Shown in pieces: positions 51,973 to 63,379 of a stretch of DNA of 64,000 nt. The stretch's first letter is position 1; each line of letters begins with the position of its first letter. The translations under genes were made by a program, and so were the position numbers. The stretch is from Polytrichum commune (taxonomy: Eukaryota > Streptophyta > Polytrichopsida > Polytrichales > Polytrichaceae). Below the pieces are notes generated by a model. That model saw only the letters and a program-made list of their open reading frames with translations. It did no database searches and was not told where the DNA came from. Where the stretch lies: positions 1,738,001 through 1,802,000 of the forward strand of contig OX485809.1 in the NCBI GenBank assembly GCA_950295325.1, in the 5' to 3' direction.

Positions 51973-54900
51973 GTGGTTGGTCATAAAATATGTTAGTGGG
52001 CTGGATTGATCATACAATGTATATTGTGTTGCATCACCCTTTGACATCAAGGGTGGTTTGAAAGCTCAAAATTCATTGGAATGTGCCCGGCAACAAGAAA
52101 GGGTTGTATTCCACACCCATATGGTTGCTATTCTTGAAATAACATGGTGAACTCCTTGTAAGCACATTCTAGGTGAGCTTCTTTAGGTGAATGAGCATGT
52201 GTAGGTTTATGGTGTATCTACAATAGTTGATCAATACTATTTAAGGATGATATGAAAATGAACATAAGTTTGAATGGAAAATGATAACAATTTAGGACAT
52301 CTATGAATGACTATTTTTATGCTATACCTAATGATGACAATCATCCATGTTTTAAGTTCCATTCTACTGATGTGCATTCCTTATGAAATATGAATGTTTA
52401 AATTGTTTAATTAGATTTTGGGATAGAGGTCCAAATTGTGCATACATTGCACAAGTGTCGTCTATAAAACCTTAATTACAACTTTTGTTGTCTGAGGATT
52501 GAATTTGAGATATGGAGCCTCCTTTAATCATTATATAGCCCCCCCCCCCCTCGATCCTCAAGTTATTCACAAATTTGTAGAATGTGGTCCAATGTCTTTT
52601 CAATACTTTATCATTTGAGGTCTACTCTTAAATCCACGCGTCACTCAAGTATAGGTGTCCAATTAAGATATGTAACCAAATTTGCTCACTAACCTTCAAA
52701 CTCTTAGTTTTAATTCATAATCTTTTGGAAGTTAGTCCAATTCAAATCACTTAGGATAGTTTTCCAAGTACAATTGGCCCATTTTTTTGTTCGTATACAA
52801 GATGTAACCCATGATTGATTGCGGTTGATCTGAAGAATGGTTGGAGGTTACCCCTAAATTGCCCCCCAAAGGTGCATTCTCTTGTATCCTTGATATCACT
52901 TTTGATGTTGGGGGCAGTTGAGCATGTTGTCACTACCATGTTTCCTAATGGGCACAGGGAGGTCACCCCCTCCTTAATTGATGCATACACGTGCACTTAG
53001 GACCTATTCATCCAGGGGCTATTTACCTTGCAGAAAAGATTACAAGGTATGGTATTTTTCAAAATGAAGGAAAATGCTTGTATTTTAATACACCCTATCA
53101 GTCATTATAATTTTTTGGTGGAGTCATTAAAAAAACCCTATTTTATTTATACTGCATTTTTTTTCTTATATTCCAAGTAACCAATTTTTTGACTTTACCT
53201 TAATTTTTTTCTTTCTGTGAGCCCAACTTTTGTCCATTTTTTTTCTTAAACCGCATCTTATTTCGTACACCCCAATTTTTGTTGGTTTTGTAAGCGACAT
53301 TTTTTTCTTCATGAAGGACATTTCTCTTCTTACAACCATGAATTGTGAAGTTCAGCCACAATGCTAAACTCACATGAACTAAATCAAAACAATAAACCTA
53401 AGGCAAAGGTATGCAATTGAAGCTTGTCTTAGATTGTGAGATAAAGTGAAACAAAGCACCAAAAATTTCCCTCCCGCCACGTGGGTAGATACCATTAATT
53501 CCACATTGGAACTGTTGGTTTAGTAACGTTCAAGCAAGCCAGCGTGCGAAGTCATCCATCCAAGCATTTTCAACACAAAATTGTCTTTTTTTCATCCACT
53601 AGCACATACCCTACCCAAGACCTGCTACCCCTAGTAATTCTTTCCACACTATTTTACATGTATTGACTAGATAAAATAGGCCATTATATGTGATGGTATT
53701 TTACATGTAAACATGTTTCACTATTTAAAAACCCCCTATAATATATGTATTTTTTTTGCAAAATATACCTACAATGACTATATCAAACCTTATTTTTATT
53801 GCACGTTGTTTCTACGATCCACCAGTGACCTCCCCGTGCTGATGGGCCACTTGTGTACAGAAGCCAACTCTATAGTGAAGGCCTCAGAAGAAAACCCTAT
53901 ATTTCTCCAACAAAGATCGACAAGATCCAATGGTCATCAACTTGCAATGTTCAAGTCGGGACATTTGATTATAGTGATGATTATAATGATGATTTATTTA
54001 TTTGTTTTGGTAAACTTGGATGATCTAATGGATAACAATTAGATCATATTATTAAAAAAACTACAATTAAATGTAAAAGTTTATCCGAAATCAAAATATA
54101 TACATGTGATAATTTGAGTAACGAATATGGACTTCACGTCTATGCATGTTCTAAAGGGGTCAAAGTTATTTGATTAGATGATGGGTGTTTTTCAGATCAA
54201 ACCCAAATTATATATGAGGAGCTGTTTAAGTTCGTGTGGGGTATCGCCCACACTATGTAAGATAGTTCTTACTTCAAAAAAAGCAATACCCGCATACAAG
54301 AAGGCTTGTCTCACGCTTATCTCTTTGTTCAAGTCTTTGTGATCTTCATCAAGTGTCAAATGCTCTTCACACATTGCTTTCCTTCACATTATAATGAAAT
54401 CTAATATGACTTGCACCTACTATTCTTCTTCTTCTTTTTGGCATAAATTGAAAATATAATTGCAAGAAAGAACCCAATATACAACCAACCCGGGCAAGCC
54501 AGTGCAAACCGAAGTGGAATCAAGAAATAATGCTCATTTGCGGTTTATCCATCCAAGTGAAGAAGAAGAAGAAGAAGAAGAACTCCGGTCCCGCCTAGGG
54601 GGCCGGAGTGAATAAAGTGTCTATTCGTAGGACATCCGTGGCCATACCCAACCATTCAAGTGACAACTAAGTTACTCCGGGTCACAATAAGGTTTTTGAC
54701 CCCCCAAGTCGAATCAAATTCTTTAAGGACGTCCTAGTAGGCCACATCCGGGGACACTTCCAAATCCCCGAGTGTCCGTTTCCACTCAATCCTATCATAA
54801 TCCTGCAAGGTATCTCAAACGGCTTGACGTGTTTTTCCAATGGGCCACTTTCAGATTGTTAACAACCATATCACTTCGTTGACACCAGATAATCCACAGA

Positions 54901-55309
54901 AGACCAATTCTCAAAAAGAACCGGATGCCCCTAAACCGTTTAAGTGTATTGCACATAGGTTGATCAAACAAACATCGCATCATAGGAAATGACACCTACT
55001 ATTCTCAAAACACATAGTTTTTTTTCATGCCGAGCTAGGACAAGATGATGAAAACGAGATGGCTCTCTAGAATACTTTCCCACCAAAGAGCCCACCCAAC
55101 GAGCGGCCAACAAGAGGTGACCACTTGGATCAATGAGGCAAGGGTTAAGTGAACCACTAAGATGCAAACCCCATTGTGTAAATCTTCCAAAATTTTAATG
55201 GGAAAACAAAGAAACAAAGAAACAAAGAAACAAAACCACCACTTTCGGGTATCACGTTTCCCACGTTCCAATGAGGAAACGATCTCGAATTGAATCTCCT
55301 CATTCGGTC
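51973..55309. other. No gene recognised; homopolymer runs and (GAA)n
   Basis: C run at 52543-52554, T-rich runs at 53155-53310, (GAA)8 at 54560-54583. A 109-codon frame at 53713-54042 and others show no domain. A reverse fragment of family C may lie at 52540-52660. Confidence 0.4.
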
Positions 55310-55482
55310 CAAACACCCAAAATGTGTGCCACACGGGATGCCACTTCATCATGTCCACGTCCTACGGGGAAACGCAGGCTGGAGCTCGACCAACAAGAAA
55401 GATTCGGGTTGTCCCTCGTCAAGGTTATGGAATCGGTCATCATGAGCCAATAGTAGCACAATTCTCAATTGTTGTGTTTTTT

Positions 55483-55540
<58 letters not shown>

Positions 55541-55860
55541 CATTTCCCAAAACGTGGATGCCACGTGGGTAGACACCTCATCATTTTCTTGCCCCCTTGG
55601 GAACCATGGTCGGAGGAGCTCACATGATGAGAAGATTTGGTTCGCCTTGCTAGGTGGCCCCCTCTCACTCCCCAAAACGTATGCCATGTGTACGCCATGT
55701 GGAAAGACACCTCATCATTTCCTTCTCCCCCATTGGACACAATGTGGGTAGAGCTCATCCAACGAGAAGGCTCGATTGAATTCGCTAAGGTCCTCGCATA
55801 CGGTTGTAGAGACAAAATCCTCTCTCTCTCCCTTTCTAGTTCTCGATCAATGCCATGTCA
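55310..55860. repeat. Three-copy tandem repeat family E with CT microsatellite
   Basis: Units begin near 55314, 55543 and 55670 with CCCAAAACGTATGCCA-type sequence, then CACGTGGGTAGACACCTCATCATTT, a CCCTTGGGAACC-type block and GAGCTCA.CCAACGAGAAG. The first unit is separated from the second by a pure CT run at 55487-55537. Each unit contains a CACGTG-like core. Confidence 0.75.
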
Positions 55861-57443
55861 TTAAAACATTGGATGGTAAACTCTTACATCAATCTACCTA
55901 GCAATTGTCTTCTTTATAAATAAACGACTATATGCTCAGGAGATCTTAGATGTACATGCATGGAAAGTGGTCATACTTACAATGATGGAAAGGTAACAAG
56001 GATGTAGACGAATGGAGCAAAATAACCATAGTTACAGTTGTGACCCACGCCTCTAACCCATGGTAAAAATAGGGTTTGAAAAAAATTACCATAGGTAAGA
56101 ACTCCAACATAAACCCCTAACCCTAAAGGGAGCTTCCTTTTCTTACCATTCACGCAAGTGTGAGGTGGGGTTGGCTCTGTGTATACTCACTAGAGTAGTA
56201 GATACGTGTCAAAAGTGAGAGAAATTAGGGCTAATCACCAAGAGGAGTATTCTACTTGGAGAAACCCAATCATGGCCAAGGAACATGTTTGAACACCCAT
56301 ATGTCATTTTGCAATGAGCGTTGTGTAATTTGAAATACTACAATGCATTTGATGTGGTTTAAATGTGTGCGACATGGATAACAGTTGGGTCCTGCTGTTA
56401 TTTACCTCATGTACGTAACTAATCCTCAAATGTTTGATGGTTGGTTGCATGGGCACAGGTGAGGCATGCCCTTCACACTTTCAATACAATGATGTATTGT
56501 GATTATGACATTTTATGCATATCTATTGGTTGAAGTTACTAGGAACATTTCCCTTGTAAGTACTCCATACATGTGGTGGATTAGCTATATGTGCTTTGAG
56601 GTGAAACATGAAGATAGGTGATTAAACTCCAAGGTATGGGACAATGAAAATCAATTTTTTGTTGTTGGATACCATTTGATAGCAAACACCTAAGTAAGGT
56701 ACATATTCTTGCAAAGCAAATTTAGTGTTATGATGCAACTTGTCTATATTGCACAACACATACAGTTAGCCATAATTGCAAACAACTCTATTATGCAAAT
56801 TGTTATTATGTCAGCAAATAGGAAGACACACAAGAGATAGAAAGAGTCTTGTGGAAATTCCCACCCACCCACCCTTGTATTGCAATGAGGAAATATTGAA
56901 GGATTTGGCCTATGAAAAGAGGAAGTTCAAACTTTGCAATTTTTTTGAAAAGTCAACTCTCTCTCTCTCTCAACCAACTTATGTGGGAAGACAAACCATT
57001 CATTTATTTTCGTCCATTGGGGATAAAGGCGGAAGCTCAACCAATGAGAAGGCTCAAATCGGCTTGCCAAGGTCTTAAATATTGTGCCAACGTCACCATA
57101 ATTCACTACATTGTATTAATAGTCCACCCACATTTACTGGTGCGGCCCACTACATTAGGGAACAATTCCTACTAGCAGGAACCACTTTTAGAGTTGGTTT
57201 AGCTAGTGACAGCCACTGGATGTAACTAGTGTTGGTAGGAACCCTTCATTGTTGGCACGCACCAATAAGTTTGGGAGAGCTATAAGGTATGTGGGTCTTA
57301 AATGGTTACCTTTTCCAAGTAGCTCACTTCTCTTAGGATTATGAAACATGTGATTCGTGCGAGATGGTTAGCAATCCAAATTGAGGCCGTAGCCACCATC
57401 CTCATGGTTTTTTGGAGCTCAAATGAATGTCTCGTTTGTTATC
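55861..57443. other. No gene recognised
   Basis: One more family E fragment near 56965-57075 after a CT run; otherwise nothing supported. Confidence 0.4.
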
Positions 57444-57446
57444 TAA

Positions 57447-57700
57447 GGGCCACTTCACACACAAGACCAAAGGCCCGTGACCATTGCATTCTAAGAGCTC
57501 TCATTGGTCGAAAAGGAGGAGACTGTCCAAGTTCACTTCACACTAGAAGGGGAAGGCCTAAAGGCCCAAAACAAAGATCATGGATAAAAAATCTACATAG
57601 AATCCTACATGGTAGACTATGGATTATTTTGTATGGTTTGTTGGAATTTGTCTCAGGCCCACCCCAAAGGCTTGACATAAATTCCGACATACCATGATAA
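57447..57700. mobile_element. Tourist-like MITE, family A copy 5 (right end missing)
   Basis: TAA at 57444-57446, then GGGCCACTTCACACACAAGACC and CTCATTGGTCGAAAAGGAGGAGACTGTCCAAGTTCACTTCACACTAGAAG. Similarity fades after 57690. Confidence 0.7.
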
Positions 57701-58340
57701 TCAAACAATTGTCATTGGATGCCATGGTTAGTTTAATATTGTTGTCCAACAATAAATTTTCCATGGCATATACTTAAAGATAGGACAAAGGATCAATTCT
57801 CTCAATTGCCCACGACTCCAAGTTTTGGAGCTTGACAATATATATGTTTGTAATAGATATTTTAATTTCAAATTTTAATATAAATATTTTCTCATTAATG
57901 GTATTGAAGCACAATAGAACTAGAGATCAAATTGCACAATCAAATACACACACACAAAGACATAGGAATAATGCTTAGAGTGATATGGTCACCTCCACTC
58001 CTTGCTTTGCCCTTTATTGCACTTTTTCACCTTGGTTCATACAATGCATATGAGATATCTCAACTCACACTTCTCACAAACCACATGGGTTTATTCAAAT
58101 CTTATTCACTCTTAAACCTCTAAAAATGATCATCCTATAATTACTAGCAATCTAATGCTCTATCTTCAACACTCCCACTTTGAGAGTAGTTAAAATATTT
58201 CAATTTCATTGGCCTTAATAGTGATTGTTGCACATCATTCGTATTTACCAGATTGTCGAATGACATAGTTTTGAAAACTTCGAATAATCATTCGAATATG
58301 CCTCATTCGTCCTTTCTACATTATGTTGGTGCAATATGTG
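57701..58340. other. No gene recognised
   Basis: AT-rich spacer; its right border is the first copy of the Mutator-like target duplication. Confidence 0.4.
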
Positions 58341-58550
58341 GTTCTTCCACGAGGGAAGCTATCTTATGAGCGATGAGCAGTGAACGGTGAGCGGTAAGCA
58401 GTAACACATGAGCAATGACTCCAAATTTAGTAAAGACACACAGGTTTAGGGTACATAACCAGAATTTTGACAAATTAATTGCATATTTTCAATTGTAAAT
58501 TGCCAGTATTTTAAATGAAGCACACGTGAAAGGGCCCTATTGCCATGGAT

Positions 58551-58745
58551 CATTTTAAACACTTTCAATCCATTGCTGATTTTTATTATAATAATCCAAA
58601 CCAATACATGTCATTTATTGACATCCTTATACATGTAGTTACAACCAACACTTGCACAACTACTCACATTCCACAACACCAACAAGTTCAAGTAGGTGCA
58701 TAACCTCATTATACGTATATGTAGGTGTCATAATTGTGAACCACT
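58551..58745 (+). repeat. Direct repeat within the Mutator-like element, left copy
   Basis: Matches 59123-59318: CCATTGCTGATTTTTATTATAATAATCCAAACCAA, CATTTATTGACATC, ACTACTCACATTC, CAACAAGTTCAAGTAG and CATTATACGTATATGTAGGTG. The right copy lies next to the transposase-like remnant. Confidence 0.85.
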
Positions 58746-59122
58746 CAAACCGCTCACGGGTTGAGTTAAGGCCCACAATCTACAAAAGCAAGGAAATTAG
58801 ATATTAGAAATAGTCAATATGTAGGTAGCTACTAGGTTTTGAGACATCCGCCTGTAGATGCGAGTTGTGTAAGAGACTGGTATTAGGTCTTGATCAACCC
58901 GGGTTCGAATCTGGTTGGTTACATTGACTGGTGCTATCCCAAATTGAGCTAATGATAAAGTATGAATAATTTATAGGCGGATACCAAGAAGAGGTTACTA
59001 CACGGATGTGCGTGGAATCTTCTCGATTATTTTTTATTTTTAGAAACTTGTTATTATTTATCCGTGTGAATCAATCAAACCGTTCACGGTTGGATCGTAG
59101 TCTAAATAAAATTGAAATTACT
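58746..59122 (+). repeat. Inserted segment with pol III-like B-box (SINE candidate)
   Basis: Lies between the two direct repeats and is itself bounded by GTGAACCACTCAAACCGCTCACGG and GTGAATCAATCAAACCGTTCACGG. It contains ACCCGGGTTCGAATCTGG at about 58899-58916 (good B-box) and a T-rich 3' stretch. A SINE inserted in the element, followed by local duplication, would explain the layout; the A-box is not clear. Confidence 0.45.
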
Positions 59123-59318
59123 GAATCATTTGAAATACTTTCAGTCCATAGCTAATTTTTATTATAATAATCCAAACCAAAACATGCCATTTATTGACAT
59201 TCAAATATATGTTGCTTAATAGAACACTTGCAATACTACTCACATTCTACAATATCAGCAAGTTCAAGTAGTCGCATGACCTCATTATAGGTATATGTAG
59301 GTGCATGAATGAACTTGT
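59123..59318 (+). repeat. Direct repeat within the Mutator-like element, right copy
   Basis: Partner of 58551-58745, with about 80 percent identity by eye and small indels. Confidence 0.85.
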
Positions 59319-59340
59319 CACTCTCGTAATCATCAGACCA

Positions 59341-59961
59341 TCAGACCCCCTTTACCATCAGACCCCCTTTCAACCATGTCCGGTAATTTGCAATTTGCAT
59401 GAAGGCACGGATCATGTCATCCACTGTTGCTTCATATAAACAAGTCATCTTGTTGCCGGACTGTTGGAGCCATTTTTTGTGTACAGTCTCTGCAAGGTTG
59501 CATATTGGCATTTCCGTACGTTGTTTTATTGTCATATCCTATGAACAACACACAAATATGAGGATAATAAAAATATAAGATATATATAATAATAGAATAA
59601 AAATGAATGACATTGAATAATGAATTTTCATATGTACTTACAAATAGCATATGACCACCCCATTGTCTGTAACAAAAATGCCAAAAACCCAACCACTCTT
59701 AAAGGCCAAGGATGCCTTCTTCCGAGGCAGATCCGGATGACAACCACCAAGAACGAATCACATCATACTTAGTCTCGGCGTCGTCCATTATTTTCGCGTC
59801 TTTGTAATCCTTGCATATTTGCTTGTGTTGAAACTGCAAAAATGGTTTGATATATTTTTGGGTCACCTTATCCAAGCTCGTACACCAATGAAAAAGACAT
59901 GTACGCTCACGTACAACCATGGAGAAATACGCCACACAATACGAAAAAGAAGAACAATCTT
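59341..59961 (-). pseudogene. Transposase-like C-terminal remnant (minus strand)
   Basis: Two exons can be joined: 59961-59642 and 59538-59341. They use GT (TTT|GTAAGT) and AG (CATAG|GATATG) borders and stay in frame (HMLF then DMTIKQ). Upstream, CTCAG at 59962-59966 is a plausible acceptor for an earlier exon that could not be traced. Visible motifs are CLFHWCTSLDKVTQKYIKPF, a WLSSG segment, EWLGFWHFCYRQWGGHML, and CNLAETVHKKW followed by NYRTWLKGG. The last resembles the asparagine-X-alanine-glutamate motif near the end of some Mutator-like transposases. An in-frame TAA interrupts it just before EWLGF. Position inside Mutator-type ends supports a transposase origin, but the family assignment is inferred. 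Confidence 0.5.
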
Positions 59962-60398
59962 CTGAGCCGGAGATAAAGGTAGGTTGTACGAACGAAATCG
60001 TAAGAAAATAACTTTAAAATCAAAATAAATTTGGAGGTATGTAATGTGTACTATATTGTGCACGCCGATAATACGATTCCAACGGTATATAGCATGAACA
60101 AAATGATTTTGTTTTGCATGCTTTAGAGCCAAAAAACAATTGGAGCATCTTATATTCTTCTAAAATCTTCAAAAAATAAAGATTTTATGCAGGAAATCTA
60201 ACCATATTAATTTCAGTAGACTTTGGCGATTTATATAAAATTGATATCATCTCCAAAAATTTTGAAAAACATTGGAGTAATTGACAAGGCTATAAACTAT
60301 GCATTTGATTTTTTTCGGAAATAAATTAGAATATTTGAAAACGTTATAGCAACTCCGGAAAGTGACTCAAATCAAGGTGTATTTCTCTTCCAAATGGG

Positions 60399-60796
60399 TA
60401 GCTGTTAACGGCCACCATTTTTATGATGCCAACTTCTGTGTTCTAGTTTAGGGTGGCCGTCAACGGCCACCCTTTGTATAATGCTAACTTCTATTTTCTA
60501 GTTTAGGGTACCCCTTCTTGGGTTTCAGTCTTCATTTAACAACATAATTTCCTTGAAATAAAATCACATATATACATATATTTCTTATGTCTGTTCCATC
60601 TAAAAGTATGGCCGTTAACGGCCACCCTTGGTTACATCTCAGATTTATTGGTATATGTATTTATTTTTTCATGTATACACTCATTTCCACCCTTATTGAA
60701 ATTTCATATTCCTTTCTATATATGTTTCTTTCTTCATGTATACACTCATTTCCTTCATTTTTTTCCTCCAACAAGGATGGCCGTTAACGGCCATCC
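60399..60796. promoter_or_regulatory. Repeated GGCCGTTAACGGCC palindromes between divergent genes
   Basis: Four sites: CTGTTAACGGCCACC (60402-60416), GGGTGGCCGTCAACGGCCACCC (60451-60472, palindromic except the centre), ATGGCCGTTAACGGCCACCC (60609-60627) and GGATGGCCGTTAACGGCCATCC (60775-60796, perfect palindrome). They lie in the space between the minus-strand remnant and the plus-strand gene, where a shared promoter would be. The surrounding T-rich sequence also repeats TTTCTTTCTTCATGTATAC four times. Confidence 0.6.
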
Positions 60797-61093
60797 TTAT
60801 TGAAATTTCAGATTTTATTCTATATGTGTTTCTTTCTTCATGTATACTCCCATTTCATTTTATTTTCTATATGTGTTTCTTTCTTCATGTATACATTCAT
60901 TTCCTTAATGTTTTGTCCTCCTTATTGAAATTTCAATTTTTTTTGCATATGTGGTTTTCCCTTATGTATACTTTCACTTTCATAAATGTTTTTGTATATT
61001 ATTTTAGTTTGCATATGTGATTTCTTTTATATGTATATACTTATTTTTATTTTTATTTATCTTTCATATGGATGATATTTTTGTACTTTAGAT

Positions 61094-62700
61094 ATGGAAG
61101 TTGTACATCTTTCTGAAGATCAATTGGAATTGCAATTGCATGCATTTTTTAATAAAAAAACTGTCAACACATCTTCCCGTCTTGAACGGTTGAGGTATCA
61201 ACCAAGGGCAAAATCAAAATTCAACATTTCACTACGTCGAATGGTTGCATTGTCTGTTGTTAGGTTTTTTTTTTAAATAACGTTATGGACCTGGCTGCAC
61301 ATTTTGTTGCTTGTGGTTATATGGAGGGCAATAGGGTTTTTTACGTGGCCTTGGAAAACAATGAGGAAAAACAATAGATATTACCGATAGTATCATTGAA
61401 TCATGGAGTCAAAATTGGGTACGAACAAATGATGCCTTTGAAAAAATATTGCAAACAGATGAGGACCTCAAAGTTTTCTCTGACAAAATGTTTAGGGTGT
61501 GGGATGGAAACCACCGTTTGCAAGCATGGTTGCCCATTATTAATCGAGATCATACACATGATCATGCTTGACATTATCTTGTTGAAAATATTATTTTGGA
61601 CGTCAAGGGAGATATTGCAACCATGTTGGCAGTTTTACATGAAGTGGTAATTCTTTCATTTTTTTTTTTAATTTGTTCGGTTCATTTGGTTTTCTTTTTA
61701 AGTTTATTTTTTTATTGTATATTTCTTTTCCTTGGCTTGTCAATGGTTGTTTTATTTTGCCATAAGGAACCAAAAATGCCATGTTTGTACAAATCTTGTT
61801 CATAAGTTTTTCCGCATTCAAAGCATTGCTGGACAACCACTTTCATATTTTTAAAAAATTGTCTTCAAAGGAGATCTTACTGCCGCTGATGCCAAACAAA
61901 AATCCAAATATAGGACTTGGTTCACTTTGACTGGTGAGGCTCTTAATGGATTTCTATACTAGGTTATTCTTCTAAAGTATTAGTTTTTCACGAATTTTTT
62001 TTTTGTATATATATATATATATATATATATTGAATTCTATAACTATATGTTTTATTACATCTTATTTTTATTATGTGTGATTTATCATACTCTTATATGT
62101 TTTTTCCTTGGTGTAGCAAGAGTTGGGAGATGTTGCTGCTACTGCTCAAAGGAAATTTTATGAGAAATACCCTGATTCTACACATTGGACTTCAAGTGTA
62201 GTGGATGAATTTGTTACCAAAGCTGTGGAGAGGGTGAGATTGACTTTCTATTTGGAACTAAAGAAACAACTTCCCATTGCAGATCCTAGACATTCTCCTA
62301 TGTTCTTAGAGCAGGTGAACTCTCATTATGAAACTCACGATGAGAATCCTGAGATGACTCAAGAAAAACTTTGGATGTTAACAACTTCGGCAATGAATAC
62401 ATCTATGAAGATTAAGTGGCTTGAGAGGTGGAACAATTTACCTACTTTTCGTGAGGCTCTCAAGTTTCCGAAACCAAAATTCAATGATATAGAGTTTCCT
62501 AAGTGACTTGATAAAGCTACTTGGTGGGCTCATATGATAATTTTTTGTCTATGTTTTTAAAAAAAAAAAAAAATTCAATCATTCAATTTTTCTAATTTTT
62601 ATTTTGTATGTGGCAGTTGGCTATTGAGACCGAGAAGCTCTTTGATGCTACTGTGGCTGATATGCATGTGTCCATCAACTATCTTCCAGATGGTATGGAT
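61094..62700 (+). pseudogene. Decayed multi-exon gene with DGNHR motif, unknown family
   Basis: Coding-like segments follow one another on the plus strand. Segment one is 61094-61275 (MEVVHLSEDQLELQLHAFF). Segment two is about 61290-61645, in two frames joined by a frameshift near 61380. It contains DLAAHFVACGYMEGNRVFYV, then KMFRVWDGNHRLQAWLPIIN, a TGA, and ENIILDVKGDIATMLAVLHEV before a GT donor. Segment three is about 61768-61959, with KFFRIQSIAGQPLSY and KSKYRTWFTLTGEALNGFLY and two stops. Segment four is 62117-62506, open, after a TGTAG acceptor. A further exon-like piece lies at 62617-62693 (LAIETEKLFDATVADMHVS). VWDGNHRLQAW resembles the DGxHR signature of ParB/sulfiredoxin-like folds, but that is inference from one motif. 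At least four disabling changes make it a pseudogene. It lies inside the Mutator-like element, so it is either an element-encoded accessory gene or a captured host gene. Confidence 0.6.
62008..62030. repeat. (AT)n microsatellite
   Basis: Pure AT repeat inside the intron before the fourth segment of the DGNHR gene. Confidence 0.95.
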
Positions 62701-63249
62701 CTTTTGCCCACTATTTTTTATTTTTGATATTTGATTTTCAAGAACTTCAACAATTTAAACCTACTACCCGATTTATATCTACAATTCACTTTTGTTGTTC
62801 TTTATGTTTTGGACTTCGTAAATGTCACCCTCATGATGGTGTTATGATGTATTCAAATTTTACATTGATGTGTATTATAGTGAGACATTCTAACATGCTA
62901 CACTTGTTTTCAACATGAGTTTGCTTACACATTGTCTCCAATTACATTATTATTATCTCAACAGTTGAATGTATATTAGTTCATTTTTTATACAAAATTG
63001 TTATAGCAACATTCTCATTTGTTGTTCATTTGGACTATAGACCCTTACATGTAATTCCACAATCATAGGCCCCCAACGGATTTACAAACCATAACCGGGA
63101 AAAAATTGAAGGCTCATAGGTTCACACTCGCATGCTCACATACTAGCAACCCCGAGTCGTGTACATATTGGTATTTTTCATTGCTCACTACTTGCAATCT
63201 AGCATTCATATTGTTTGTCCTCCCCAATCTTCTTATTATTGAACCCTAA
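62701..63249. other. Right interior of the Mutator-like element; no gene recognised
   Basis: AT-rich. A 64-codon frame at 62724-62918 has no motif. From about 63250 the sequence is shared with the solo end at 21183-21320. Confidence 0.4.
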
Positions 63250-63379
63250 AAAGTTGTTTCTTTAGGCCACGGTTATAGGATACTAGGGGTCCTATTACCA
63301 AATATTTTGTTTTCTTCACCGCTCACAAATTACCGCTCATTGCTCACCGCTCACAAGATAGCACTCCCCGTTCTTCCAC

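Larger units (their letters stand above)
58351..63369. mobile_element. Mutator-like element, 5.0 kb, with two decayed divergent genes
   Basis: Perfect 10-bp direct repeats GTTCTTCCAC flank at 58341-58350 and 63370-63379. The left end GAGGGAAGCTATCTTATGAGCGATGAGCAG pairs with the right end, which reads GGGGAGTGCTATCTTGTGAGCGGTGAGCAA on the other strand. Both ends are built of short GAGCRGTGA-like repeats. Long target duplications (8-11 bp) and compound terminal repeats point to the Mutator superfamily. Inside are a minus-strand transposase-like remnant and a plus-strand multi-exon gene, both with stops, so this copy is not autonomous. Confidence 0.82.

Noticed and set aside
53713-54042. 109-codon plus-strand frame
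   Set aside because: AT-rich, no motif, no splice partner, no copy elsewhere in the window.
58899-58916. A tRNA gene
   Set aside because: Only the T-loop/B-box-like segment is present; no acceptor-stem pairing or anticodon arm could be built.
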